Below are positions 11,330-23,260 of a stretch of 64,000 bases of DNA, piece by piece (within the stretch, counting starts at the first letter, position 1; each line of letters starts with the position of its first letter). The stretch is taken from the NCBI GenBank assembly GCA_003439945.1, contig QVRM01007053.1, positions 744,001 to 808,000 of the forward strand. Direction: 5' to 3'. The stretch comes from Dermanyssus gallinae. Its lineage: Eukaryota > Arthropoda > Arachnida > Mesostigmata > Dermanyssidae. A model generated the notes under the pieces. It was not told the origin of the DNA, searched no databases, and saw nothing but the letters and a program-made list of their open reading frames with translations. A program made the position numbers and the translations under genes.

Positions 11330-12050
11330 ATTTGGGCCAATTTCACGGCATTTAGCAACTATACTTAATACTCAGTGAATTTCCCATTAAATCGGATAAC
11401 CTCAAAAAGGCGGTTTGGTATAGTGTTAAATAAATTTTGGATGACGTCCGGCAAGAGCTGGTCCCAAGCCTCAAAAATTGTTTTTATCGATGCAAACTTA
11501 TTGTTCGAGCCAGCTCCACACATTCTGGATCATATTAAGATCAGGTGAGAGTGCAGACCAGCAAAGGACTTCAATGTGACGTTGGTCGAACCAGCTTCCG
11601 ATCAGCCTGGCGGTGTGAATCGGCGTTATCGGGTGTAAAAACGAAGTCTGGCCCTCCCATCAGCTTAAAATGCGCCGATTGCTCTTTTAGCAAATCCCCG
11701 TAGCGCGTCGAATAAACACGGCCGTATAAAAACACAATCGACGACTTTGTATAATACCCGACAGCAGCCCAGGTCACCACTGAACCGCCACCTGAGTGAC
11801 GTTTTGACAAAATTCATTCTTCCTTGCGGACATCGTGTGAATAATAGTAAAATCAATCCGATTCATCAAAGTTTAACTTTTTTTCATCTGAAAAGAGCAC
11901 TCAGTGGTCCATGACATCGTATCGTGGGCTATCAGTGGTCCATGATATTTTAACGTGGGCGAAGCCAAGACGAGCTTTCATCGGTCAGCGGTCAATCGTT
12001 GTTTTTTCTTGTGTTTTTTGCCAATGTGTCTTCCTGAGGAAGCTTTGCAC
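11330..12050 (-). pseudogene. Tc1-like transposase, C-terminal two thirds, inactivated
   Basis: This is the catalytic region of a Tc1-family DDE transposase, which cuts and pastes the element at TA sites. Across several frames the minus strand gives KARLGFAHV, FSDEKK-like residues (first catalytic Asp region), HSGGGSVVTWAAVGYY, PDNADSH (second Asp), HTARLIGSWFDQRHIEVL and SALSPDLNMIQNVW. In active members the last block reads SPDLNPIENVW; here the catalytic Glu is Gln. Frameshifts and stops break the frame, for example within the DNADSH-TARL region. The N-terminal part lies beyond the mariner at about 13330-13458 (SKLSETKADLLPEVFSLLKR, minus strand). It is dead. Confidence 0.85.
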
Positions 12051-12054
12051 ATTA

Positions 12055-13327
12055 CGTATATTCGAATTTCGATTTTTTGTGGCGTTATGTTGGTACTCAT
12101 GTCTCTCACTTATGCCGACAAGCTCGGCCATTTTGAATGTTCACTTAATTGTTGACAGCTGCTTTGCTTGCACGTGTTTTGGATCGTCTTCGATTTTTAC
12201 CTATTCAAAAAATGGATCAAAGAACCTGTATCAAATTTTGTGTGAAAAACGAAATTAAGTGCGCGGATGCATTCCGAATGTTGACTGTGGCATACGGAGA
12301 AGCTACCTTGGACCGAAGCAACGTTTATCGGTGGTACAAAATGTTCTCAGAAGGCCGAGAAGATGTGAACGACGAAGAGCGTGCCGGACGCCCGAGCACT
12401 TCAACAACAGACGAAAAAATTAATGAAGTGGAGAAAGTGGTATTGGTCAATCGTCGAATCACCGTTAGAGAAGTTGCTGAGGACCTAAACATATCGATTG
12501 GCTCGTGCCATTCGATTTTTATCAATGATTTGGGCATGAGACGGGTCGCCGCGAAATTCGTACCAAAATTGCTCAATTGCGACCAAAAACAGCATCGCAT
12601 GAACATTGCTAATGAGATGTTGGACTCTGTCCGCGACGACCCAAATTTGCTCCAGAGGGTCATAACTGGTGACGAATCGTGGGTTTATGATTATGACGTG
12701 GAAACCAAAGCTCAATCATCTCAATGGAAGCTGCCGCACGAACCAAGACCGAAAAAAGCGCGCCAAGTTCGGTCGAATGTGAAAGTTTTGCTGACAGTTT
12801 TCTTCGATTGCAGGGGCGTGGTGCATCATGAGTTCTTGCCACAGGGTAGAACGGTTAATAAGGAATATTACCTGCAAGTTATGCGCAATTTGCGCGAAGC
12901 AATCCGCCAGAAACGCCCGGATTTGTGGAAGAACAAAAATTGGCTTTTGCAACACGATAACGCCCCTGCTCACACATCGTTGCTTGTGCGCGAGTTTTTG
13001 GCCAAAAACAACACACTAATGATGCCGCAGCCACCGTATTCCCCAGATCTGGCCCCCTGTGACTTTTTCTTGTTCCCTAAACTGAAGAGGCCCATGAAAG
13101 GACGACGTTACGCTACGCTTGACGAGATAAAGACGGCATCGAAGGAGGAGCTGAACAAGATAAAAAAAAATGGTTTTTTGAAGTGCTTCGAAGATTGGAA
13201 AAACCGTTGGCACAAGTGTATAATATCTCATGGGGATTACTTTGAAGGGGACAAAATAGATATTCATGAATAAATGAATAATTTTTGAAAAAACACAAAA
13301 GTCGCGATACTTTTTGAACACACCTCG
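12055..13327 (+). mobile_element. mariner transposon inserted in Tc1-like element
   Basis: A 1273-bp element, typical mariner length, with TA on both sides (12053-12054 and 13328-13329). The right terminus reads inward as CGAGGTGTGTTCAAAAAGTA. The left terminus keeps only a degenerate, apparently shortened version (CGTATATTCGAATTTCG followed by TTTTGTG), so the TIRs are no longer well matched. The transposase ORF is complete. It interrupts the minus-strand Tc1 transposase and so is younger than that element. Confidence 0.82.
12212..13273 (+). CDS. mariner transposase, intact DD34D
   Basis: This encodes a 353-residue cut-and-paste transposase that acts in the nucleus on mariner TIRs. The ATG at 12212 (MDQRTCIKFC) is preferred over an upstream in-frame ATG at 12149, because the family's helix-turn-helix domain starts there and the upstream sequence resembles mariner 5' UTR. 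Two N-terminal HTH regions occupy about residues 1-110 (YRWYKMFSEGREDVNDEERA; ITVREVAEDLNISIG). The catalytic Asp residues are visible at D154 (TGDESWVYD), D249 (QHDNAPAH) and D284 (SPDLAPCDFF). The 34-residue spacing between the last two defines DD34D mariners, and the positions are close to those of Mos1. There is no stop or frameshift. Activity also depends on the left TIR, which looks damaged. Sequence outside the motifs may carry inactivating substitutions that I cannot judge. Confidence 0.93.
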   Translation: MDQRTCIKFCVKNEIKCADAFRMLTVAYGEATLDRSNVYRWYKMFSEGREDVNDEERAGRPSTSTTDEKINEVEKVVLVNRRITVREVAEDLNISIGSCHSIFINDLGMRRVAAKFVPKLLNCDQKQHRMNIANEMLDSVRDDPNLLQRVITGDESWVYDYDVETKAQSSQWKLPHEPRPKKARQVRSNVKVLLTVFFDCRGVVHHEFLPQGRTVNKEYYLQVMRNLREAIRQKRPDLWKNKNWLLQHDNAPAHTSLLVREFLAKNNTLMMPQPPYSPDLAPCDFFLFPKLKRPMKGRRYATLDEIKTASKEELNKIKKNGFLKCFEDWKNRWHKCIISHGDYFEGDKIDIHE

Positions 13328-13458
13328 TAGGCCTTGATATGGGCCTTTTCTTCACTCATGAGGCGCCAGCCTAAGCCTATCGTTTCAACAAAGAAAACAC
13401 TTCTGGTAGGAGGTCTGCCTTTGTTTCGCTTAATTTACTCGTTAAGACATGCATCTTG

Positions 13459-13661
13459 CTAGTGACATTATCATTTTTTCGCGGTGTAGCCGTGCCAAAT
13501 GTGAAAATCTCGTGATTCAAAATAATCCGAGACCCCAAATGTCGATGGATATGTTTGTTGTTACTCTGTGAGCATGTATCACTGTGATCTTTACACGATT
13601 GGTCAAATAAATGCGTGAAATGTGGCAAAAATTGATGGCCCTATATTTTTTTCAGGGACTG
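13459..13661 (-). repeat. Right inverted terminal repeat of Tc1-like element
   Basis: Reverse-complement partner of 11083-11286. It ends in CAGGGACTG followed by the TA target duplication. Confidence 0.92.
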
Positions 13662-13663
13662 TA

Positions 13664-14947
13664 CAGGCGAACTATTATGGCTTTTTGGAGGTATGTTCGG
13701 GGGAGCGCACGCCACATTGGAACGCGCCTTGCTTAAACAATATCTATAAGAATTAAGTTTATTCCTTTAAAGAAATGATAGCGTCAACGCGTATAGCAAA
13801 ATAGCTTTTTCTGCTTTTATACTACTTGCGACTCTTATGCCGAATTGTGTATGCGTAGGTGTATAGTCGGTTTACTTATTCTACCATTACCGTTTTGCCA
13901 GAGGTGTGCTCTTTCGGGCATTTCGCCTGCTTACATTTTTGCGTTCTATTTCCAGCAGGATGCGATAGAGTACGCATTTTAAACGGTTCGTTTTTGTCTG
14001 GAATTCCCAGCGTCGTATCGCTAAGAGCTTGTGGAATTTCGTATAATACGTGCGCGTTAGCCTATGTTTATTCGGAGGACGAGGAGTCGCGCATGTGCTC
14101 AAAACGTTTGCTACCTTTTCAATGTACTAAATGAATATAGTAAAGCCGAATGGACCACACAAATACCTATCTGCATCATGTTTGCTTTTATTTAATATAA
14201 CATTTATTTAGTTACTTCATCAAAAAACTACAGCGTCAATTCAAGCATTTAACCTCTTTGAGCGATGATAGATTTTTAATCTTGTTAATGTCTCATAAAT
14301 GTGTATTTAGCATTTTGACTGATAACTTAAGCATAGACTAATTGCCGTTCGAAAACAAGAAATATTGTTTATATTGAACTAAATGTTTAACTATGAAACT
14401 TGAAGTTTTAACTTTCTCGGGTTTTGACGGGGACAGCACGCTTCAGCCTATTGCAATTTCTCTGAATAACAAGGTCATACATAGATCCTGTAGTTGGTAA
14501 GTAGATTTGAGAGGAAGCTAGCCGCTAGCTCAATATTTTTGTCGTGGATTAAACGAAACGACAATACAAAAGCGACTTATATTTCTATAAAGCCAGCATG
14601 ACACCGTATTGTAAACACGAAGCGCGCTGAGCAGACAAATCAAACGTTTATTTACATATTCGAATTGCCTCTATCTTGTCTTAGAAGTTGGGTGATACAC
14701 ATAACAGTGACGTGTCGCCATTCTTTGTCGTTTGCACAAAGAAGTATCTGAAGAGCGGTCATATCATATCTTTCATCAGAAACATCGTTGGTAGCAACAC
14801 TGCGGCGCTAACATTTTTAGGAATGTTATGATGATTTATGTTAAAATATCATATTTAAGAATTCATATTGTTGTGAGGTCACCAAAGTTTCCTCGGTAGA
14901 CAAGGATCTACTTAAAGTGAAAATACAGTAGCGTAGACCATGTAACG

Positions 14948-14950
<3 letters not shown>
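13664..14950. other. No recognisable gene
   Basis: AT-rich sequence without recognisable coding or structural features. Confidence 0.5.
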
Positions 14951-14981
<31 letters not shown>

Positions 14982-14993
14982 ACTTACTAACTC

Positions 14994-15046
<53 letters not shown>

Positions 15047-15051
15047 GAGTC
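14951..15051. repeat. TA arrays within an imperfect palindrome
   Basis: GACTTACTAACTCTATATA at 14981-14999 pairs with TATATAGTTAGTGAGTC at 15035-15051 around a TA-rich centre, giving a strong hairpin. Another (TA)n tract lies just to the left and one at 15146-15182. Confidence 0.85.
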
Positions 15052-15138
15052 GATTTGCACTGCCCCTCAAATGACATGCCGAGAGCACCTGAGCAATGAT
15101 ATGTAATATAGATTAATAAAAAGTACTAGCTAAGTATG

Positions 15139-15145
<7 letters not shown>

Positions 15146-15182
<37 letters not shown>
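15146..15182. repeat. (TA)n microsatellite
   Basis: TA repeat flanked by two similar phrases (AGTACTAGCTAAGTATGTTT before, AGCACTAGCTCAGCGTGTTT after), which suggests a local duplication. Confidence 0.9.
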
Positions 15183-15187
<5 letters not shown>

Positions 15188-16064
15188 CTAGCTCAGCGTG
15201 TTTGTGTATTTATATATATATATACAACAAAAGTACAATTGTCTGCAGTAATATTTTCGCTGTTTCCACTTTTTGCAGCGAGACGAGAAACAGCGTATAC
15301 GCTCAATTTAGACCATTAGCAGATGGGGTCTCCCAGCAGATGGAGCAGTTTGCAAATATATGCGAGTTGCGCCATAAAAACGGGTTAATGTTCAAAGCGA
15401 AGCACATTTTAGTTTTCCGAACTTTTCTTTTGCATTGATTTCAGCATACTTCTAGAGCAAACTTAGCTACTGCCCTCGCTTTAGGATCCGCCAGGATCCG
15501 TGTGAATCACGGCAGTAGAATTTCTGATACCCTGCGACAGCTAGTTTAATCTAATAAAAAGCCATATTTGCACGAAATCGACGTTATTACACGATAACAT
15601 CTTGTAGATGTTTATAGAAGTTATATCTAATTATCATAATTATTATTCACACGACAACGATGGTTGCTACGCTGAGTGAACTGGGAAATGTTGACTCAGT
15701 AAACGGCAACTACAATACGAGAGAGCTGCGAGCAGTGAACGGCGACACACGGCAGAGGTCTGGCGCGTAGCACGCCCAAGGAGAGAACTATTTTGAGCCA
15801 TTGTCCATCGGTGTGTTTATTGGTCCACGAGAGACGCGGCGTGCTGGCACCCCAAAGGGTGTCAGACTCCGCTTTCAAATCGGTCGACCATTACAGCGAT
15901 TTGTGCTTGTTTTGTATTGGACTACAGGTTAAGTTAAGGTTTGACTTGAATTGAGCGGCTTAGGTGGACCCTCTCTCGGTATTGGAGAAGGTTGGGGTTT
16001 CGACGCAAAAGACTGTGGCCGTCCTCTGCTGAATAATTGAGACAATTACGGCTGGTGAACGTTG

Positions 16065-16160
16065 GGAAATTCGGGCCTAGTGGGTGTGTGAACCCCACAC
16101 TAGTCACGCAGGCTGCTAGTGACGCATGTGCATTGTGCATTCCCGAAACCTTCCAGAAAA
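16065..16160 (+). repeat. Dispersed repeat, copy 1
   Basis: This shares CACACTAG, CTGCTAG-GACGCATGTGCAT and the following CATT block with 48960-49045, in the same orientation and order. It is probably the tail of an interspersed element, class unknown. Confidence 0.6.
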
Positions 16161-16809
16161 ACGTATCGCGGTAGTTTAGGATCCATAAACCCCTAGTCGT
16201 CTTATTTGCTCCTTGTCTGTGGTGGCTACGGCACTGTCTTATTTCCCGGCCACTTTAACTTGCGGATTTCAATTTTGTAAGGATTTGGCATCCCAGGGAG
16301 CTTGTCAGTCTTAGGTTGTGAGAGAGTAACGCTCACCTAGTATTAAAAAGACATAGCACTCGTGACAATGTCTTACGCCGCCAACCTCTTTAAAGTCGCA
16401 CATACGGCATAATGGGAAGTCTGCTTTGCTAATGTGCTATAGGTAGTGGTAAAAGCAGTCACCAACCCCCATTGATTTTATCCAGTTTACAGGATGGCCC
16501 GGCTGGATTTCTTTCCGTTGCTGGTTCCATTTGTTTATGGTCTGCTGATTAGTAGTCCCTTTCAACCCGGGCTTGGTTGGGGGAAATCTTGAAGTTAGTT
16601 CTTTGACCCTTAGATCCTAGAAAATCTGTATGGTTACTGTGGACGATTCACGGTTTGCCCGTGCGCTACTGAACGCCACAGGTATTTGCGTCTTGTTGAG
16701 AAGACGGCTTGTTGTATCCTTGCTGGTTGTGCGCTCCCAGAGCAGTGCGTCACATATTATGGTGCTATTGACTACTGACGCTAAAAGAAGAAGCCTGACG
16801 CTAAAACAA

Positions 16810-16908
16810 GATATATATATAATTTTTTTATTTATGAAAAAAAAATATATATATATATAACTTTTTTATTTATGAAATGTATATATATAATTTTTTTATT
16901 TATGAAAA
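16810..16908 (+). repeat. Three-copy tandem repeat
   Basis: The phrase TATATAA followed by C/T, a T-run and ATTTATGAAA occurs three times (near 16814, 16852 and 16882), separated by TA tracts of different length. Confidence 0.85.
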
Positions 16909-17069
16909 ACTTATTCAGGATCATGCCCAGGTACTTGATCGCGGGTGTAAGTGTTACAAAGTGCCCTTCGAGGCGTATGTTTAGATTATGTGGAGGGCGC
17001 TTCAGGTCGTTTAAAGGAATTGCATCCTATTTGAGCGTGGAGTCAGATATCCGCTAAGGCTCCGGAAAT

Positions 17070-17215
17070 TGACGCCTCGAATTGTCGCACGTGGTGACGT
17101 TCAAATAGTTGCAGGTGGCGGTGTTTCGAACTGCTCCGTGCGGCGGTGATTCGAATTTGTGTGTAGCGTACTGGCTATCGACTTGCCGTACGTGGTGAAT
17201 TGCCAATTGCCATGC
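17070..17215 (+). repeat. Degenerate minisatellite
   Basis: About four to five diverged units of 25-30 bp with the pattern TTG-CG-A-GTGG-G then TTCGAA, for example around GCACGTGGTGACG, GCAGGTGGCGGTG, CCGTGCGGCGGTG and CCGTACGTGGTGA. Confidence 0.6.
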
Positions 17216-17549
17216 TGGTCTAGGTAGTCAGAAATTCAAAATTGAAAATTTTACACCTAATGAGCTATTGCGCTTGTAGAGTAATGGTAACCCTACAGAG
17301 ATATTGGTTCAATCTGCTGCATTCCCTTCTTCCATCTGCTGTATTTGTACGTCAATCTTTCATTAAAATTTTCTACCACAAAATGCATATTTCTGTACTT
17401 TCCTGTGTAATAGACGTATGCTAAAACATTCTAATTGAACTGACATTGGTTCTGGACCAGTTTCCTTACAAAAACCGCCCCTTGTTACAGTTCCAAGGTA
17501 TGAGTAGACGAGACGTCTCTTAGTGGAACCAAGTGCTTCCTTTAAGAAG

Positions 17550-18330
17550 AGTATTTTAACCCTATTTAATTCATTCGAATTATGTTACCACCGAAATATA
17601 GCAGGGCGTTCTTGGTTATTAGAAGAAGGCCGAGAACTGCATATGTGTGTGGACGTTCACATGATCCAAATAAACAAGCAGGTTAAATACCTGGGGTTAA
17701 TGCTTGACAGAAACTTGAGCCGTACAGCTCACATGTGACGGCCAAAGCTGGCAGGCCAGGCTAATGCCAAGGACAAAAGGGTCCTCGGAGAAAAATCGCC
17801 GTCGTCTAACATCAGTCACTGACTCGATTTTTATCTACGGGTCTCCACAGTGGGAAACCAGCCGTACTTAAAACCGAAAAGAATAAGAGAAAGCATGGCG
17901 CAGAGAGAAATGGTCCATCAGAGCGTACAGAACGGTGTTCATAGGCGCGGTGCTCATAATTGCCCGCATGATACCTCGGTCAAAGCGGATAGAGAATATC
18001 CTCTTATACCGAGGTCAGGCACCTAGAAGAAGTCGTAGGCAAAGTCAATAATTCAATTTCTCTTGAAATGGTACAGATGCGAGTACGCGGAGACTACCTT
18101 CTATCTAACCCAAGTTCTCACCGGCCATGGCAGCTTCCATACCTATATGGTGCAAATCGAGAAGACTGAGATAGACATATGTGTCTTGAGCGTCGCCTGC
18201 AAGACCGATGCACATACAGAGCAGTACGACAAGAGATCTATTTGCAGGGATGCTCAGGTAAAAAGTGGGAACGTGAGCTCTGATTTTGTGGAGATCGTTA
18301 TGAAATATCGCCAGCAGACTGAAGACTGCA
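17550..18330 (+). pseudogene. LINE ORF2 C-terminus remnant (I/R1-like)
   Basis: The plus strand encodes VKYLGLMLDRNLS, the conserved block after the RT palm of jockey/I/R1 LINEs. After a stop and frame changes, it encodes ARMIPRSKRIENILLYRG and then ETTFYLTQVLTGHGSFHTYM. The QVLTGHG.F..Y block followed by a Cys-rich segment (ICVLSVACKTDAHTEQ) matches the C-terminal CCHC region of I/R1-type ORF2, but its Cys/His pattern is decayed. The open frame at 18063-18638 therefore holds retroelement sequence in its first third; the rest is unassigned. It is dead. Confidence 0.75.
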
Positions 18331-18639
18331 AGCCATATCAACGGCTCCCTACATGCACTGACGTAGTACCACAAATATTCTGGTATTGTAGGTTAGGGCA
18401 TTACCTGTTTTTTATTGGGTTTGAGAGTCTTATACTGCCCAGATTCAAGAGTATGCAATATGTATTTTTGTTCCTGGCCCCCTGTAAAATATCTTTCAAA
18501 TTTTTAAAATCTTTAAGTTATTTGGCAATTTGGGCGACTACAGACACAATCTTCAGGATGAAAATATATCAGGCCTGTATCGCGAATATCTATGACGTAT
18601 CAAGTGAACCACAATTTAGGGTTGAGTACCACGCCTAAA

Positions 18640-20109
<1,470 letters not shown>

Positions 20110-20509
20110 GGCGCCATATATCTTAAGTTACGCTCGTTTTCTTCTGAACAAGAAACTTTTCATAGCATGAAGCTAAGCCCGAAGTGAGGCATTGTAAAAC
20201 GATAACAACTCACCTTTGCCTGTATGATTTTGCATGACCCTTAAAGCTATGCCTATGGCTTTAAAGAAGGTCCACAATCAGGTGTAATTTTATTAATTCC
20301 TGGAAAGGAGATCATTTTGATTGAGACTCTAAAAGGTAATAGGTGATTCGCACAAAGTTACTGAAATATGTGGTGTAGGTGATTACTCCGATAATATTGG
20401 AGAATACTATAGTGGAGCAGATCTTAGTTTTGCCGATATGAAAAAAAACAATGTTTTATATATATATATACACAAGGGGTTTTCAAATTAACTTAATTTG
20501 TTACTTTGA

Positions 20510-20960
20510 GGCATTGATATCTAGCGATGGAAATGGAGTGTCCAGTGGTGAGGTTGTGCGCAGGCCAGCTCTCTGTCATTTACTACTAATCGCAGACATA
20601 GCTCGTCGTGTGCGGGCCGAATTCAGAAATGCTGTTGTTGCCTATGGCGACGTCGTAGCTATCTGCAAAGTCACTGGCATCGCGGAGGCTTATCTTCACG
20701 GCAAGGGCTTTCATAATACTTAACAGAAAACAAATACGGTCGACTGACGGCCGATGAAATATTGTAAGCAGAGGTCAAATATTGGAGTTCGTAAATTCCT
20801 TCCCATACTTGGGTTTCGGGGTCTATCATATGGGCACAACATTCACGCAGCGCACCGGTGACATCTTCTCGATGTAGTTGCATGTGAGGGATCGATCTCA
20901 CCTCCAACTGTAATACGTAGAGGTACCCTGTACCCTTGCTGCTCAAAAAGTCAAATAGCA
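20510..20960 (+). pseudogene. LINE RT fragment (I/R1-like), copy 1
   Basis: The translation LCHLLLIADIARRVRAEFRN, then AYGDVVAICKVTGIAEAYLH, GKGF, and a downstream YLGF block is homologous at DNA and protein level to 25120-25560. It corresponds to RT boxes B-D: SPLLFNL-ADLA, Y-ADDV (box C here degraded to YGDV) and fL..kGl. Frameshifts follow near 20700. It is a short dead fragment. Confidence 0.6.
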
Positions 20961-21791
20961 ACACACTGTCGATGTGTTGCTGATCGACCTTTTAAGCCGA
21001 TAATGATGCCTATGCTAAGCTACAACCTCGGTTGGGCGTGGACACATCTCCAGGCGGCAACCTCGCTCAGCCGGAGAGATGCTTTACCGCAAATATAAAG
21101 TGGGTTCTCTGTCATCCTCGGACCACGAGGACCCGCTTCATATATTATACTTGGTCGCCGGCTGTGGACCGCCAGTGGAGACATTTAGAGTCGGACAGCC
21201 TGTACTTGCAATATGGGCTGTACTCCTGGCAGGGTATGCGAGGCGTACTATTGAAAATAGCCCATAATATTGATTTACTCTCATCGTAGATAAAACTATA
21301 CGGACGTCGTTATTCTAATTAAATGCAGCTAAGCACGCAACGAAGAGATTATCAGCAGATAGTGGCACCTTCCAAAATTTTACCCAAACAAATTACCGGG
21401 ATCATCTATCGATCTTGCTTAAAGCAAAATTGTACTTGCGCATTATTTGCAGCTGCTGATAAAATATTTGCTCCATATTATCCCAAGAGCGTTTAACATA
21501 TTCTAACGTATAGCTAAGTTTCACGAAGACGGTATCGTATGTGGCACGGTATCGGCGATCGACTGTTTCAACTACAGAAAACTCCCAATTCTACATACCA
21601 ACGTCACACGAACGTCATACACGTCACGCATCGAGATAGCATTCGAGCCCTGGGATTCGAACCAATTAAATTAAATTTCCACCGAGAACCTCACCGGTAG
21701 ATATTCTATGTACATTTAAGCCAGCTATTCAAGCAAGTATACGAGCGTTTGTGAACGGAAAAACGTTGTTAATTAGCAAGCTCCATATATA

Positions 21792-21819
21792 CAGGTAGTT
21801 CAACAAGTTCTTAAAATGA
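21792..21819 (+). repeat. mariner left TIR
   Basis: A 28-bp perfect inverted repeat with 23041-23068. Confidence 0.95.
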
Positions 21820-21960
21820 GCTTTTCAGAATTGGCGCGCTTTCACCGCTATTGGAAACGGCAATTTTTCGAATGCTAGCTGTCAAAATATGATGGTGATT
21901 GGCCGTTGCGATTTCGTTTGATCGCTTTTCCCGTGCAACGTATCGGCGTGATTTTGAAAA

Positions 21961-23002
21961 ATGGAGAAAAAAGAGTTTCGAGTGGTTATCAAGCATTTTT
22001 ATTTCAAAGGCTGCGACCCAAGTGAAAACTGAGTTAGACGAGGTGTACGGTGACTCTGCGCCATGTTTTGCCACTGTTTCCAACTGGATTAATGAGTTAA
22101 AAAGAGGTCGCAGGAGCACCGAGGATGAACTACGTTCAGGACGCCCAAATACGGCAACTGATGAGGAAAACGTGGAAAAAGTGCGGAAAATCGTTGCCGC
22201 AGATAAGCGAGTGAACATTAGGGAGATAGCGGAGGCCTTGGGGATCAGTTTGGGTAGAGTGCATTTCATCCTGCACGAAAACTTGAAGATAAAAAAGCTC
22301 AGAGCAAAATGGGTGCCGCATTTGCTCAACCAAGGCCAAAAAGACGCGCGTGTTTCCGCTTCACAGCGAAATTTGGCCAAGATGTCGAAAAATCCGTCGG
22401 ATTTTTGGCGCAGATCGTGACCGTCGATGAAAGCTGGGTCCATCACTACACTCCCGAGACCCAAGAAGCATCTCGTCAATGGTGTGCACCTGGTGAAGGA
22501 CCTCCAAAGAGGGTGCGGACAACGGCATCGGCCGGAAAGATGATGGCTACGGTTTTTTGGGACCAACGTGGAATAATTCTGGTCGACTACCTTGAGAGCG
22601 GTAAAACGATCACGGGAGAATATTATGCAAGACTGTTGGACTGCCTGAAGCAAGAACTCATCGTGAAACGGCCCGCTTTGCAGAAGAAGGTTGTCCTGTT
22701 TCACCAGGACAATGCTCCCGTACACAAGTCGCGGCAAGCAACGGCAAAACTGGCCCAACTGAGGTTCGAACTTATTGAACAACCTTCCTATTCTCCAGAC
22801 CTGGCCCCCTCTGATGATTTCCTCTTCGGACATTTGAAGAATAGTCTCGGTGGAAAGCGTTTTTCCAGCAATGAACAGGGTTAAGGCTGTTGTCAATGCC
22901 TATTTTCAGTCTAAAGACGCGGAATTCTACTCAAGAGGTATAAATGCTCTGAAATCTCGGTGGGAAAAGTGTATTGAGCTTCTCGGGGAGTATATCGAAT
23001 AA
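21961..23002 (+). pseudogene. mariner transposase, frameshifted (DD34D)
   Basis: The ancestral start is the ATG at 21961 (MEKKEFRVVIKHFYFKG); a TGA follows in that frame at about 22030. Relative to the copy at 46.6 kb, five bases are missing near 22012 (AAAGGCTGC versus AAAGGTTGGAATGC) and one near 22415, and there is a further shift near 22880. HTH sequence runs from about 22020 (TVSNWINELKRGRRSTEDEL; NIREIAEALGISLG). Catalytic blocks are VDESWVHHY, FHQDNAPVH and SPDLAPSDD, with the 34-residue DD34D spacing retained. The C-terminus reads ALKSRWEKCIELLGEYIE before TAA at 23000. All three Asp codons survive but the frame is broken, so no full transposase is made. Confidence 0.92.
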
Positions 23003-23040
23003 GAAAAAATTAAAAACATGATTTGGAAAATTCTTGGTTT

Positions 23041-23068
23041 TCATTTTAAGAACTTGTTGAACTACCTG
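23041..23068 (-). repeat. mariner right TIR
   Basis: Perfect reverse complement of 21792-21819, followed by the TA target duplication. Confidence 0.95.
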
Positions 23069-23184
23069 TATATATATATATCAGTTTCTAAAATTACACT
23101 ATATATGACATACCTTTAAACACTTGTTTTATCCGAATCCGAGGTGGCTTTTTGACTAGAGTTAAACCGACAGCCCGGTTGTCG

Positions 23185-23260
23185 AGCCCGGTGGCGTAGC
23201 GTATCGCGACCGGAGGAGACACATAGGTGCGCGGGTTCGAGCCCCACCGTTGCACATTTG
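23185..23260 (+). repeat. tRNA-like sequence, possible SINE head
   Basis: An A-box-like TGGCGTAGCG and a B-box GGGTTCGAGCCCC are spaced as in a tRNA gene. No complete cloverleaf acceptor stem or anticodon arm is evident. The sequence runs on into unrelated DNA, so a tRNA-derived SINE is more likely than a functional tRNA. Confidence 0.5.

Larger units (their letters stand above)
11083..13661 (-). mobile_element. Tc1-like transposon carrying a nested mariner
   Basis: The ends are CAGTCCCTGAAAAAAATATA and its reverse complement, and each is bordered by a TA dinucleotide (11081-11082 and 13662-13663), the target duplication expected for Tc1/mariner elements. The inverted terminal repeats are about 204 bp, unusually long for a plain Tc1 element. 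The transposase reads on the minus strand and is split by a plus-strand mariner at 12055-13327. Without that insertion the element would be about 1.3 kb. The left end lies next to a (TA)n array. Confidence 0.9.
21792..23068 (+). mobile_element. mariner element, inactive (subfamily 1)
   Basis: A 1277-bp element with perfect 28-bp TIRs (CAGGTAGTTCAACAAG... at 21792-21819, reverse complement at 23041-23068) and TA on each side (21790-21791, 23069-23070). It carries one transposase reading frame broken by several frameshifts. It is about 90% or more similar by eye to the element at 46429-47717 in the coding part, but its TIRs differ at defined positions. Confidence 0.95.

Noticed and set aside
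18063..18638. 191-codon plus frame as a host gene
   Set aside because: Its first part is the QVLTGHG block of a LINE ORF2 C-terminus in the expected position after YLGLMLDRNLS; the rest is AT-rich read-through.
21811..22896. 361-codon minus-strand frame
   Set aside because: It is antisense to the mariner transposase and is long only because the sense strand is coding-derived; a similar shadow appears at 47009-47521.
23185..23260. A functional tRNA gene
   Set aside because: A and B boxes are present, but the acceptor and anticodon stems do not pair convincingly and there is no T-run terminator. A SINE head fits better.
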